Below are positions 10,689 to 23,809 of a DNA stretch of 64,000 nucleotides, piece by piece (positions within the stretch are counted from its first letter, which is position 1; every line of letters begins with the position of its first letter). Under the pieces are notes generated by a model. That model had not been told where the DNA came from. It did no database searches and saw only the letters and a list, made by a program, of their open reading frames with translations. Location: assembly GCA_905250025.1 (NCBI GenBank), contig CAJNOJ010000263.1, positions 62,001 through 126,000 of the forward strand, read 5' to 3'. Both the position numbers and the translations under genes were made by a program. Source of the stretch: Adineta ricciae (taxonomy: Eukaryota > Rotifera > Eurotatoria > Adinetida > Adinetidae).

Positions 10689-11531
10689 TCAATTTCTACT
10701 TAGACTAAATCTTTGAATTCTACTGTTATTCATAGCCGCTACGGAGATATTCCCATATGTTTCAAAAGCCATCATGTGTGGACTGTTCAGCTGACTGGCC
10801 GTTGGTCCCAGTTCGCCTGAACAAGCAGCAATAGCTTTGAATCCATTTGGTGTCGAGCGAATTATTCGATGCAAACGGTTTTCGACATTAAATACATTTC
10901 TATCGGCATCCAAGGTAACACTCGTAGGTCTGTTAAGTATAAAATCTACGTCTGCGCCGAAACCTGCAATTGTCACTGCGACCTGTTGATCGATTGCAAA
11001 ACGCTGTATTCGATTGTTGTTTGTGTCCGCAACAAATAGATTGAAATGATCATCTACAAAGATTCCATGAGGATGATCAAGCATATTTAATGTTGGTCCT
11101 GGACAACCAGTGCCAACTATAACACTCAGTTACGTTTCAGGCATGTCATAGACCATTTTGAAAATACGGTTTTCGTTTGTCAGAGAACAGTATAAGTTCT
11201 GATGAACTATTAATAATGAATACACGTCGAAGTTCCGTTGCGTTCAAATCCCATCTTTCGATTCGACGCTGTGAATAGCCGTTATCAACATAAATATAGT
11301 TAGTAGCGACAAAACTACTTTTTGATCGATCGAAATTTCCAACAGTAGTGCTCATTACTGTAAATAGTTGATCCAACAACACTGAATTGCCGTTAATACC
11401 GTTCTCCCAAGTAACTACATGAATACGATTTTGGCCATCAAGAGACACATCAACTGGCTGTGGACCAACTATAGTTGTATTGGCAAATGTTGTTGCTTGA
11501 CTCTCCCACGATGCACAAAAGCTCAAACTAG
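10689..11531 (-). pseudogene. NHL-repeat protein, disrupted
   Basis: Exon-like sequence begins after an acceptor (CTAG) at 11531 and encodes NHL beta-propeller blades: TTIVGPQPVDVSLDGQNRIH, then further blades ending LDHPHGIFVDDHFNLFVADT, NNNRIQRFAIDQQ and the last blade NSRIQRFSLSRN. Two breaks are seen: a frameshift near 11200, after which LYCSLTNENRIFKMVYDMPE is in a different frame, and a TAA near 11128 just before LSVIVGTGCPGP. Typical relatives are extracellular recognition proteins. Because both breaks are small, a functional allele could exist elsewhere. Confidence 0.65.
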
Positions 11532-11703
11532 GTCAATGTAGAGAAATACCTATTCAAATATCCAAGAAATTGTTTAGTAATATTCATGCTCTCATTCCAT
11601 GATCTGTTGTATTCAACAACAAAAATTTACCCGTAGCACTATTCTTAGTCAACACCAAAAGAATGGACTAAACTATAAACATCGTTATATGAAAGCACCT
11701 CTG

Positions 11704-11886
11704 CTACATACTCTCTCTTCGCACACCGACTGTTCTGATGAAAAGAACATATATTAGAACTCTAACTATATTGACTATGTCTGTGTAACTTAATACTTGA
11801 ACTGTATTTGCCGCGTTCTTTTGAAAATAAACTAGAGTAGAAGATCGTAGGCACGCCATAACTTCACCGTCATGATTTATATACAA
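11704..11886 (-). other. Short open frame, no homology recognised
   Basis: Sixty codons upstream of the NHL pseudogene on the same strand. It could be an earlier exon of that gene, but no signal peptide or domain supports it. Confidence 0.15.
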
Positions 11887-12149
11887 TTGTACGCCAATAC
11901 TTGAAATGTACGTGGCTTTAGTGTTAGTTTATGAAATTCTTTGAATAAATTCAATTTGTAAACCTTTCGGTTTCATCACTTATTATATTAACAAAGGTAG
12001 TCAAAGTGTTTCACAAAATCAAACTGAATTGAATGAAAGTTAAAGTAAAGTAATATCAGGCTTCATAATAAATCACACAAGTATTTGCACAGCAAATATG
12101 ACGTGCTATTTCAAACCCTAATTCTCAATGAAAACAATATTCTGGTGAA

Positions 12150-13263
12150 TAACGATCATCGTTTGTCAGTGTGTTGATTTCTTTTGGTTTCAAGCGTCGC
12201 GAGTGAACACGAAGTTCATCGACATCTATCGAACTTCCGGGCGGGATAGATTGTCGTTAATACCGCTGTTGGATGATACCAAGCAAACTGTAGCATTGAA
12301 GCGTTTAATTGATAGCGTCTATGAATATGGATAATTATGAGTGTAAAGAAGAGCAAAACCTGATGATTGAAAAGAAGATGATGAAGAGTCATTGAAAAGA
12401 AACGAGCCTCTTCTGGTTTGTACATTATACCAGAGCCATTCAGAAGGCTTCCGTCCTGTGCACGAATTGAATCTTTATTTGAATCAGCTAATAAACTACG
12501 ATTCCTCCCAGAAGTATTATCAGAATGATAGCAAACAACGAGGATTACTTCATTGAGTATAATAATTCTATTTATAACGCTATACGCTACGGAAAGCTGA
12601 TCAACTAGACCATTATATCGATTGTTGATGTTTTTAATATGAAATTCATCATACTTAAGAGAGATAGTTCCATCAACGCGAATAAACATCGATAAATCGC
12701 TTTGATAGAAAACATACGTTACATATTGCTATTGAAAGTTTCACAGTTGTACTGATGCATTCGCGGACGGCCGTAAACAATTTTGAGAAAAACGTTAGTA
12801 CCATCTTGATATTTATACATTTGAGCTAATACCGCAGCGTTCGAGTGTGTAAAAGGATTGGATTAAAGCCGTGCGCTGACTATAAATGATAAGGAACGGA
12901 CGAGTCTAGTTGAGCAGCTGATCCTTGATCAGAATGACATGCTTTGTAATATTTCATTCTAGACAGTTTAGTTATTTATTATGTATTCAAAAAATAACGC
13001 TTACGTCGAAATCAGTGTTGGATAATAATACAGCAGGATAATCATTGTATGGTCCGGTAACATCGTCGATGGCGTTTAAATGATCGAATGTTTCTCCTTT
13101 GAAAAGCTTCTCGAGGTCTCTCTGTTTGCTGATGATCTTCGAGTGCTAGCGGACGACAGCCTTTGATTACAGAACTTTCTTTCTCTCCTGAGCGAATTTG
13201 ATCTCCATCGTCACAACAGCTTATCTTTAGTTTATTTAACAATGAAGATAACAAAACAGTCAT
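12150..13263 (-). pseudogene. LamG-like and unidentified coding remnants
   Basis: Several protein-like stretches occur on the minus strand in different frames. At 13263-13004 there is a start followed, after a frame change, by SKIISKQRDLEKLFKGETFD and DVTGPYNDYPAVLLSNTDFD, ending at a GTAAG donor. Around 12850-12720 a piece reads YGRPRMHQYNCETFNSN. At 12689-12216 the frame includes NINNRYNGLVDQLSVAYSVI and YQLNASMLQFAWYHPTAVL. After a one-base shift near 12235 comes SSIDVDELRVHSRRLKPKEI, which resembles the last strands of a LamG domain. The original gene may have been an extracellular LamG protein, perhaps the N-terminal part of the neighbouring NHL gene. Confident exon joining was not possible. 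Confidence 0.35.
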
Positions 13264-13542
13264 TTTTTGTTAGTTCTACGGACGTGACAATTTGAATGAA
13301 TTTTCATAGGTGAAATCATCTACTGATATAACGATATTATATATATGCAAATGAGCTCCATTTTTGCTTGACTAAAGTGAGAGAATCGATTTAGAAGTGC
13401 TCGGTTTCGTTTTGCAAATACGGATTACACTCGATGTATTCAGATGCAAAATTGACATTTTTTTGTAATCCGATATTTATTTTGATATATTCTCTGCTAT
13501 TAACAGTATTTTGACATCGCTTCATTTTTATAGGATTGATTG

Positions 13543-13899
13543 ATGGATCAGAATACTCTCCGACAATACGAACATCGCGTCGGATGCGTCCTAGTCGGTG
13601 AAGCATTCTGTGATGGCTGCAATCATCGATTTGGAGAAGGTGAAATGGCATTTCGATGTTTAGAATGCAGTGGTTTCATATGTCCGGGAGCCGAGAAACG
13701 TCCTGTTCGACAGACAGAAATCACGACTACAACTCGAATACAAGACGGAGCGGCCATTCAACTAGCAACATCGGAAACGGCGTTATTTAGTGGCTATGAC
13801 CTATGTTTGACTTGTGCGAAAAAAACTTCCGTTCATTCGCATCATCGTTTTACTTTAGCGGTTTATCGTAAAAAGAATTCAACGTATGTGTTCAGCTAA
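13543..13899 (+). CDS. Small Cys-rich protein with ZZ-like zinc finger
   Basis: About 119 codons. The Cys and His pattern CDGCNHRF...FRCLECSGFICPG...YDLCLTCAKK...HSHHRF resembles a ZZ-type zinc finger, with two CxxC pairs, a later CxxC and paired His, but with an unusually long insert (about 45 residues) between the second and third Cys pairs. ZZ fingers usually mediate protein contacts in cytoskeletal and ubiquitin-pathway proteins. The start is the ATG at 13543, just after a possible acceptor (TTTATAG). A GTATG donor at 13884 with a 40-nt intron would change only the last few residues, so the C-terminus is uncertain. Confidence 0.6.
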   Translation: MDQNTLRQYEHRVGCVLVGEAFCDGCNHRFGEGEMAFRCLECSGFICPGAEKRPVRQTEITTTTRIQDGAAIQLATSETALFSGYDLCLTCAKKTSVHSHHRFTLAVYRKKNSTYVFS

Positions 13900-13939
13900 A
13901 AGTGTTTTTCTTTTTATTTAAAGCAATTGACTTGAACTG

Positions 13940-15975
13940 ATTGTGTATTGACCGAATTAGGATCGATATAGATGTTGAAAACTCCTTGTTCTCAAATATA
14001 ATTCATATTCGAGTCGAAGAATTTCAAATCTTCTGTTGTTACAATAACTGTAATTTCTTGTCGTTGTCTAACTGGGCGAAATACCTTTGGAAAGTTTTTA
14101 ATTCACGTACCGCTCGTGTTACGCTAGCAACCAGATCACCGATGTACAATTGTATAATTTCCTTGACATAGTATGCGTCCGTATTGCTGATAGCAAAGCG
14201 AATAGTTAAACGGTCCGAGCCTCCGTGAAGTTCAGTTTTAACAGGGTTTAATGGGCCAAAACTGAATGTTGTATAAATAAGACCATAGTTGAACGGATAC
14301 AGAGGATCATTGGGTATATCTAAATATCGACTCTAAAGGAAATTTGCATAACGAAAAAATGTATTTGATAGACGCTTTTTTACCCTATATTGATCGAGAA
14401 AATCACTTGAATTGCGCGGCCGCTGGTCTTGTGGTTGTAATAGAGTGAGATTTATCCAACTGAACGTGGAAATATTTGCTGTTAGCTTACTAACTGGATT
14501 GTAATACTCAAAAAGTACTGCAGCTACTGAATTGCCTGTTTCCGTGCTTCTAAAATTGCTGTTCCATACTGATCTTCCCGAGTCAGTATTAGCGGTTGTC
14601 CGTTCATCAATACGATCATTATAGGTTTACCAGTTCGAAATAGTGCGTGAAGTAACCGTTGTGGACATACAGGTAATCCAATATCTGCTCGACTAGATGC
14701 TTCTCTCTGGTCATATTTTGTGATTTGTCCGATGACTGCAATGAATACATTAGACTTCTGCGTAGCTGCAACTGTTTCATCGATTCTCTGTGTCATTGTT
14801 CGGTTGTCTAGGATGATTTGGCTCTTCTACATGCGAAATTTGGATTTCATTGCCTATAAGTTGATTAGTGCCTTCAAGAACACTAACAGATTGATTCCAG
14901 CTGCCCGTACCACTCCAGACATGAAGTAAATTTCAATGACCGTCAGCTAAGGAAGCAACCCAAGTAATTGTCAGATTTGATCTCGGAAACGATAAAATTT
15001 GTTTATCATTTTTCTATAGTACGAAAGAACGACGAGCGAAGTCTCTTGAAGGTAAATGATTTTCTTTTGTAAATATATCTATGTATGCGCACGTGCTTCA
15101 TTCACATAATGAAGAAAATCATTCAGTAAATCTAATTGATATATTGCTTCAAGAATGCGGTGATACTCTTGAATAATTCTTTGATCAGTCACCTTTTCTT
15201 CTTGAAAAACACCCTCAACCATGAGCAATTAGTTCGCTAATTGCGGTAAAATTCTATTGACCACGAAGCAGATCATTTAACTGCCATTGATCTGCTGTTG
15301 ATGGAGCGTCATTCATCTAATTGAAGGAAATCATCACCCTACCAGCACCCGCATCGATAGCGGCACGATGAGGAGGAAGCTAAAATTCAAACACTCGTAT
15401 GCACCCCATATCGACCGAATTGTATTCTCCTCTGCTCTCGACTGCACCGTATAAACCGAAATATCTAAAACACGCCTAGACTGTGTCAACATCGCTCAAA
15501 TTCTTCTCTTGATATCCACATACCATCGCAGCCACGACTTGACTGCCTAACAACGGATCTTCATCAGCACCTTCCATGATTCTTCTCCAACGTGGATCAC
15601 GTGCAATATCAACAATAGGCGAAAACACCCAAATGAGAGCATCTGCAGTTGCCTCTTGGACTGCGGTACGCGCACTTTGTTCGTTCAAGGTCATATTCCA
15701 TGTTGCACTCAAAGGTAGTGCAAAGGGGAACATTGCCCTGTGTTCATGAATAACATCGAAACCAAAGATAAAAGGCGCTTTTAAACGTGTTGGCGACAGC
15801 ACCAACTTCACCACATGCAATTTTCTTTCTTAATTCGTCGTTGATAATTGGAACATCATCACCATCAATACCAACACTGACAAGATTTAATTGATCGATT
15901 TTTTCATCAAGTTGTCATTTCAAATAGATGTTTGTCAACAACCGATACTATACGTTCCTTCGATTGAAATTATTA
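13940..15975 (-). pseudogene. GH3 beta-glucosidase (bacterial BglX type), decayed
   Basis: Ordered pieces of a family 3 glycoside hydrolase can be read over about 2 kb in changing frames. These are LDEKIDQLNLVSVGIDGDDV (N-terminus, near 15900), PFIFGFDVIHEHRAMFPFAL, VFSPIVDIARDPRWRRIMEG, FGLYGAVESRGEYNSVDM, AAIDAGAGRVMISFN, FIAVIGQITKYDQREASSRA, RTGKPIMIVLMNGQPL, DPLYPFNYGLIYTTFSFGP and the C-terminal Fn3-like TVIVTTEDLKFFDSNMN. At least six in-frame stops and several frameshifts are present. The stretch that should carry the catalytic nucleophile (VSDxG) is missing: sequence passes from LNDLLRGQ directly to NFTAISELIAHG. The family is mostly bacterial or fungal in this form, suggesting an old horizontally acquired gene that has died. 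Confidence 0.85.
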
Positions 15976-17735
15976 TCAGTTTTTGCTAAAGAAAGTTTCC
16001 AGTTGAAATCGAGCGCTTCGGATGGACTATATGATGAAGGGAAACGAATCTTCTTGTAAATTGTTCTTTAAACGAATGATGTCAGTCTTAAAAAAACTTC
16101 CCCATCCCGACTCATTCTTACATGAGCTAGATCAAAGTAACCGTGAGAGTCCGATTGATGAAGAATAGAACATTTCTATTGACAATTTTAGCTCACGTAG
16201 AGAATCTCGATAGCGGCGTTATTTATGCCGGCCTGACAATGTGTCATATAATCGACCAAACGGCCAGTAATTAACATCGAAGGGGAAACAGTAGACTCTA
16301 GGACGTTGGAATCCCTCTTGGAGCCCTTTGCATAATGGTCTAGCTGCTATCTGTCCTTCTATGTTTAGTAAAGCTAGTCAGCAACAGAATGAGTAGAAAT
16401 CAACCGCTTGTGTTTATGGAATGAGCACTGATTTCAATTGTGACCTTTCCTTACACGTAAATCCAATTGGTTTTGAGAACTCAACACAAAAAAAGTATGC
16501 ATAGGTGTTCGGTCATGAAACATTTCAGTGTAGCTGTAAGGATAGGGCACATGCCTCGCTTTAACTTGACGATAAGTGCGAAAGAGCAAGCAGCATTAAG
16601 TGCCGTTTTGCCACTTCTGCATTAAATCATTTGTAAATATCTTTTGCAAAAACAAATAAACGGACCCGTGACATTATAAAGCCATTTTCCATATGCCAAT
16701 TCACTGCGTCGTTTTTTTTTGTCTAAACAACAGCAATATATTTTCGGTTTGGAAGCACTGTGTTTGCTTTCCAAATGAAAAACATTCTAAATCTACTGAC
16801 GGTAAGTGCGTCATAATTTTCTTCCATGCGCAATCACACATTTCTCCATATTCCTTCACAGAAACTTCCCATTTGTTCTTTTTATAATGTTTTAGAATAA
16901 TGAGGAAGTTTTACATACAGCCTTGCTCTTTTACACCGAAGTCAATACTCTCAAGAAGATATTCGTATGCATAAGCAAGCCATCTTGAATGAGACCGCCA
17001 TCGCTCTATATTCGTACAATGCTGAAATAATTCTTGCGTCATTCTATATTTCGGTAGATTCACCGATTTCTAGGTGTGATTATACATTGTGGTGCAGAAG
17101 ATCATTACACAAATATTTACTTTTAGCACGAACAATATTACCTGCTGTAGAACTACTTTGGGCGATGCTGAAAATTTAAATCTGATCATCAACGACTAAA
17201 TCAGTCATGACATTTCGTTTAGCTTCTCTTCTATTTTCTCGCCAAAAGGACAGAGGAAAGGAAAAAAAGAAAAACATTCACTATTGACATAATAGCAACT
17301 AAAGACAAGGAGAAGAAATATCGTATAGGCAAACAATTCACAGAATGCAATCAGCAAAATTCTGCCTTGTCAACATCATTCTTCGTGATATAACAATGAT
17401 CGTCACACTTGACATAGCTACTAAAGAGTAGTTGGAAAGAAGAATAGTTATCGTCATTCTACTCTCGATTTGAATATGTTATACACTCATATAGCACATG
17501 TGTTTACATCGTGTTTCTATAGAACAAGCGTAAGAAAATGTCATGATAGAGGCATAAGAGCCTTGCCTGTAGATGTATTTCTCAATTTAAAATATTGCAT
17601 TTCACCATATTGATGCAAGTTATGCTTGACACACAGCTTGGTAATGAAGTTCGTGAAGCCTATTGGATGCTTTAAAATAAAAACATTAACATGCTTTTCT
17701 TTTTTGCGTTCGGATTGAAAATTGTCAAAATTCTT
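15976..17735. other. Intergenic, no gene recognised
   Basis: No convincing coding signal. A 52-codon open frame on the minus strand at 16219-16377 (with RPRVYCFPFDVNYWPFGRLY) looks protein-like but was not identified and is isolated. The rest is AT-rich with stops in all frames. Confidence 0.5.
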
Positions 17736-17745
17736 TATATATAAG
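17736..17745 (+). promoter_or_regulatory. TATA box of the ART-like gene
   Basis: TATATATAAG lies 107 bp upstream of the ATG at 17852, in a promoter-like AT-rich stretch. Confidence 0.45.
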
Positions 17746-17851
17746 TAGCAGAAAAAGAAAAGTAGTTTTCTTCACTATGAACGCGAGTTTTCATTTTCTT
17801 ATTCCACAAGTAGAATAAAACTCGAGAACTATTCAAATAGATTCTTACATC

Positions 17852-18730
17852 ATGGCTTCATCTAGTCGTACAGTTGATAAATTTGCCTGCGAAACATCGC
17901 GATATCTTTTGCCAACGTTCCGTCGTCCAGGTTATCGTGAAATAATGGACACACATGTCGAACACGATCCCGAACATGAAGTTTTTCCCATATGGACCAA
18001 AGAAGATGGACAATACTATCGTATCATCAACACGGCACTACTTAATGATAACTACGATGTATTAAAAAAGAATGTCAAGTTTATCAATAGCCTACGACGT
18101 GCAATTCGAGATAACAATGCAAAAGAATCGGTGAAAGTTTATCGCGGTTTGTGTATACCAAGTAAACATGTTAATCAGGAATATAAAGTAGGTTTACAGT
18201 TTCTATGGCCGACATTTACCTGCACATCGAGAAATAAGGACATGGCGCATGTTTTTGGTGAGTATACATTTGAAATTGAAACGTCAAGTCAAGATTGGAC
18301 TTATCGGAGTGATATTTCGAAATATTCGATGTTTCCTGAAGAGGAAGAAGTGTTATTTTATCCATATAGTGGATTTGTTGTTCAGAATGTTATACCAGAT
18401 GCGAAAATCATTCAGCTGAAATGTGTCGATACATTACACGTTGAAGAAACATCGGAAAAACTCATTCCTGCAGAAGTGCAAATCGTCGATTCATCAAGAA
18501 ATATCTTTGTTTACTTTTACAAGAAAGCGTCCGAAGTGTACTGGTCTTATGCGAATAAGCCTGATCAACGATTTCTCATTGCTGGCAATCAGAGTGGATA
18601 CTGGGATGCACCTTATCGGTACCATCATCGGAGAGGATATTTTATACACAAAGGAACGAATCTATGGGAAGAATATCAAAATGATGAATGTTTTGCGACG
18701 TTTACTCGAATTGGTTTGGGAAATAACTAA
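17852..18730 (+). CDS. Mono-ADP-ribosyltransferase-like protein (R-S-ExE type)
   Basis: An intronless 292-codon gene. The ART fold motifs are in order: Arg of VYRG at residues 97-99, the STS-like FTCTS at 122-126, and an acidic ExE site in FPEEEEVLFYP at 161-171. This is the arrangement of arginine-specific ARTC enzymes, which move ADP-ribose from NAD to proteins. After residue 200 comes a second region (VYWSYANKPDQRFLIAG, then GYWDAPYRYHHRRGYF) that is not part of the ART fold and was not identified. No signal peptide or GPI tail is seen, unlike vertebrate ecto-ARTs, so it is probably intracellular. A second, broken ART lies at 58551-59900. Confidence 0.8.
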   Translation: MASSSRTVDKFACETSRYLLPTFRRPGYREIMDTHVEHDPEHEVFPIWTKEDGQYYRIINTALLNDNYDVLKKNVKFINSLRRAIRDNNAKESVKVYRGLCIPSKHVNQEYKVGLQFLWPTFTCTSRNKDMAHVFGEYTFEIETSSQDWTYRSDISKYSMFPEEEEVLFYPYSGFVVQNVIPDAKIIQLKCVDTLHVEETSEKLIPAEVQIVDSSRNIFVYFYKKASEVYWSYANKPDQRFLIAGNQSGYWDAPYRYHHRRGYFIHKGTNLWEEYQNDECFATFTRIGLGNN

Positions 18731-18882
18731 AAGAAAAATATACGTTAATTCATTTCTTTCAAGTAACACTGTTGCTATCACATGGAGTCATTATTTTTTG
18801 TTTTTATGTGATTTTATGTTTTCAAATCAGCGGCGAGGTTATGAGACCATATAGTATTTGTCGAAATTTTTTCCTTCTTGCT

Positions 18883-18900
18883 GCGAAGCATGTGCTTCGC
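18883..18900. repeat. Short hairpin (8-bp arms, 2-nt loop)
   Basis: Arms GCGAAGCA and TGCTTCGC flank TG. It lies about 150 bp after the ART stop codon. A 3' end structure is possible but unproven. Confidence 0.5.
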
Positions 18901-19073
18901 TCATATCTCAAACAATAAATTTTCTCCTGTTGAAAGACATGCCGAACAGGTGAATAAACAAACAAAGTGCGAAGTTTACTCTGTCAACATACTGTTTTTT
19001 TTTAAAGCAAGAGAGTAGTATAATACATTTGCGATCGAGTCGGTCTGTTGTCAGTAACAAACATAAAAAAGAA

Positions 19074-21983
19074 ATGGTTGTTTCGATCGTGTGTCTCTTA
19101 TTGTTTTTCATCCAAACAATCAGTAGTCAAAGTAAGGACGGGATGAACTGAAAGTATCTATATAAATGTAAAATCTAGACTGTTCAACTAGCAATCCATG
19201 TGGAACATATGGTTACTGTGTTGATACTAGTGGTGGCGGAATAGAATGTGTATGCAAGTTTTGGTGGAAAGGAGACTTTTGTGATCAACGTAAGTTTTCA
19301 TCTGTTGTTATCTCCTGTAGAAAAGACTGAATTATCTGTAGAATCAAGTAGTGGCATTCAAGTGATTGTTCTGGGAGTGTTATCAGGTATTCTTCTGATA
19401 TTTTTCTATGCTCTTTCCATAATTTGTGGACGTCAACGACGAAAAGAACAACCGAAGAAGGAGAAAAAGTGAGAAATATGAAATACTTGGCGATTTATTA
19501 TATTTTTCATTCAAAGAAAGAACCCAAAACTTAATTCAAAATTAAGTGATGTCGCGGTTGTCAATGTGAAACGATCGTTTCAGTTATCATCATGCTTAGT
19601 GTTCATTCTCATGATAATTGTCGCAACAGTTGCATTAGTTATCAAATGGTTATTATTACAACCGATACACAATAATTTAGTACAAAAATATACCAACAGT
19701 GAACTGTTATATTATCACCGAATATCTTTTTGTGATGTCATTGATCGAGATGGTTATGATTTGATATCACTACCTGTGGCGGGTTTCTTTATCATAGTTT
19801 TTGTTATTTTTTCTAAGAGAACATCATGTTTACGACAAAAACTACGAAGCTTTATTGGTCCGGTTATTCCCATGGACTTTTATATTCACGTCAAACGAAA
19901 ACTTGCTGCTGTTATATTTGCTGTTATTGCTGATGATCTTTTGAGTATTGTTATTGCAGTTATCAATGGTGAAGGAACACAGGGGGAAGGTGAAGATTTT
20001 CCATGAGGAAGAAAAGCGAATATGACTTCTTTTCTGTGTTCTCTAGGGGTTATTGTTGTTTATTTGATGCGAATAGCTAACATTTTGGTAATTGGCATTC
20101 ACTATTACCCGTTACTAGCTGGTGCTTATATAGATTCGATCTTGGCATGGAGTTGCGCAACACTTTATGCTTGGTTAATTTTTAGTTTGGCAATCATTGA
20201 ACAAGGTTTATGTCAAACAGGTTTTTACACATCGGACGAGTATCCGGACGATGTCAATAATACAGATACTGGAATGTACTTTGATTTTTATGGTACAGGT
20301 CCAAATCTGCTGATAATTGAACTTGTCACAGATATTCCTCGATATTTATGTTGGGCTTATATAGTTGTCAAATTTCCAATGTTATTAATTGAGAAAATCT
20401 ATCAAACGGCTAAAAAACGAAATAGAGAATCTTCTTCGCATATTCATTTAACTAGAGAAGAGAAAAATCTTCTACATTCATCAGCAAGTCATTCAGTTGA
20501 AAGATCTTATGTGAGAAATCTGTTTCGTGGAAAGAATCGATGTTTGCGAAGTCGATTACTTTTTGGACGATTGATGCCAACATTTATTTATCAATGGCGA
20601 GATGATTTTCGATTTTCATCACGAATATTTTGTGTTTATGCATCAATATTTCTTCTTTTGTATTTTATTACAATTCAGTCATTGATACGATTTATTCCAT
20701 ATTTAAATACATTTGAAAAAGTCATTGGAGAACTAATGGATACTATCGCACAAATTGGCAACTCGGGAGGTATAAACAAACAATTTCCAGTTCCAAATCT
20801 GACTCGTCCATTTGTATTTGCAATCTTAACTGCATTTGTCATTACAACTCTTCAGCTGTTGATTCTCTTGGCAAATATTCGACGAAATTTATTTCAGATT
20901 TATCGCGGTGATGATTCGGAGATTCCTTTGAGAACTAATTCTCGATATCTTAGTTATTCTTCGGGAAATTTTCATTTTGCAGGATATTTTATTGGTTATA
21001 TTTTTTGGGGATATATCCTGATTGCAATATTAGCATTGATTGTTTATATTTGTATCGCATCATTCATTACATTCGGAAGTGTTCGATTTCTTGAGAAGAT
21101 TCTCAAAGCGATCATTCCCGTGTTATTGATGATTATTTTCAAACTGTATTTGAATAAATTATTGGCAAGATATGTGTTTTTACAAGATCACGGTGATGTT
21201 TTAGCGATTAACAATCGACGAGTATTGATGATCTTCTTATATTTTAACTTCTTTCTCGATTCATTTCTTGGTTTGATATCTTCGATCATACGAATCATCT
21301 TAAGTGTAATTGCAGGTTTCTTTTACATGTGTCGTTTGGATTATTCACCATTGGGAAGAAAACTTGAAACATTAGATTCAGGATTTGCTGCTTATTGTGG
21401 TTTTATTCATATCGAAGCAGCACATCGAAATCCGATCATGTTGACAATGGCAAGTTATTTGTATGGAGAAATGAAAAGAAAACAACACTTAACAGATAAT
21501 TCAATGATGGTGACTTCGATCGAAAGAAAACGTGAAAAGAATTCATCAAACGCAGTTCGTCGATGGCATTTAGCAGTTCTTTTATTACGAAATCCATCCT
21601 TGGTATTGTTGAGAAAAAGTGCTCTTGCTGCAAAAGAAGATAAGAAGGAGAAGGATATGTTCGAGAAGAAACAAAGAATATCAGTGATCGAAGAGATGAC
21701 TCATAGACCAAGTTTGATTTCTGAAAGTGATTTCGAACGAATNGAAAGAAAACGTGAAAAGAATTCATCAAACGCAGTTCGTCGATGGCATTTAGCAGTT
21801 CTTTTATTACGAAATCCATCCTTGGTATTGTTGAGAAAAAGTGCTCTTGCTGCAAAAGAAGATAAGAAGGAGAAGGATATGTTCGAGAACAAACAAAGAA
21901 TATCAGTGATCGAAGAGATGACTCATAGACCAAGTTTGATTTCTGAAAGTGATTTCGAACGAATGTGGCAAAAGAAATGTTGA
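19074..21983 (+). CDS. STRA6-like multipass receptor with N-terminal EGF module
   Basis: Exons: 19074-19131, 19179-19289, about 19321 (or 19342)-19468, 19517-19989 and 20047-21983. A signal peptide (MVVSIVCLLLFFIQTISS) is followed by one six-Cys EGF module (CSTSNPCGTYGYC...CVCKFWWKGDFC), a transmembrane helix (VIVLGVLSGILLIFFYALSI) and a basic linker. Then comes a multipass region with the STRA6 signature order, ending SRLDYSPLGRK-like (here CRLDYSPLGRKLETLDSG) and IHIEAAHRNPI. STRA6 and RBPR2 take up retinol from its carrier protein at the plasma membrane. The tail contains a 221-bp sequence given twice around a single N at 21743; the frame is kept but the real protein probably has it once. 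The EGF plus extra helix is not part of vertebrate STRA6. Confidence 0.78.
21522..21964. repeat. 221-bp direct duplication around a single N
   Basis: 21522-21742 and 21744-21964 are the same length and differ at one base by eye (G at about 21668 against C at about 21890). Only the N at 21743 separates them. This is the pattern of two contig ends that overlap but were not merged. Confidence 0.85.
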
Positions 21984-22122
21984 TCGAATGGTTACATTCC
22001 ATGAAAGTTATCAATGACACTTGTTCAATCTCTCTTTGGATTCATTATTCTTTCATACTTGTATTATTATTGATCATTAAAAGTATGTTTTCATATCATT
22101 CGAATAGTATAGTCATTCTCTG

Positions 22123-23809
<1,687 letters not shown>

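Noticed and set aside
19290..19320. A 31-nt intron in the STRA6-like gene
   Set aside because: A second acceptor 21 nt downstream (at 19341) keeps the same frame and gives a 52-nt intron, the usual size here. The short form is not needed.
21436..22020. Minus-strand open frame of 194 codons
   Set aside because: Antisense shadow of the STRA6-like C-terminal exon, extended by the artificial 221-bp duplicate.
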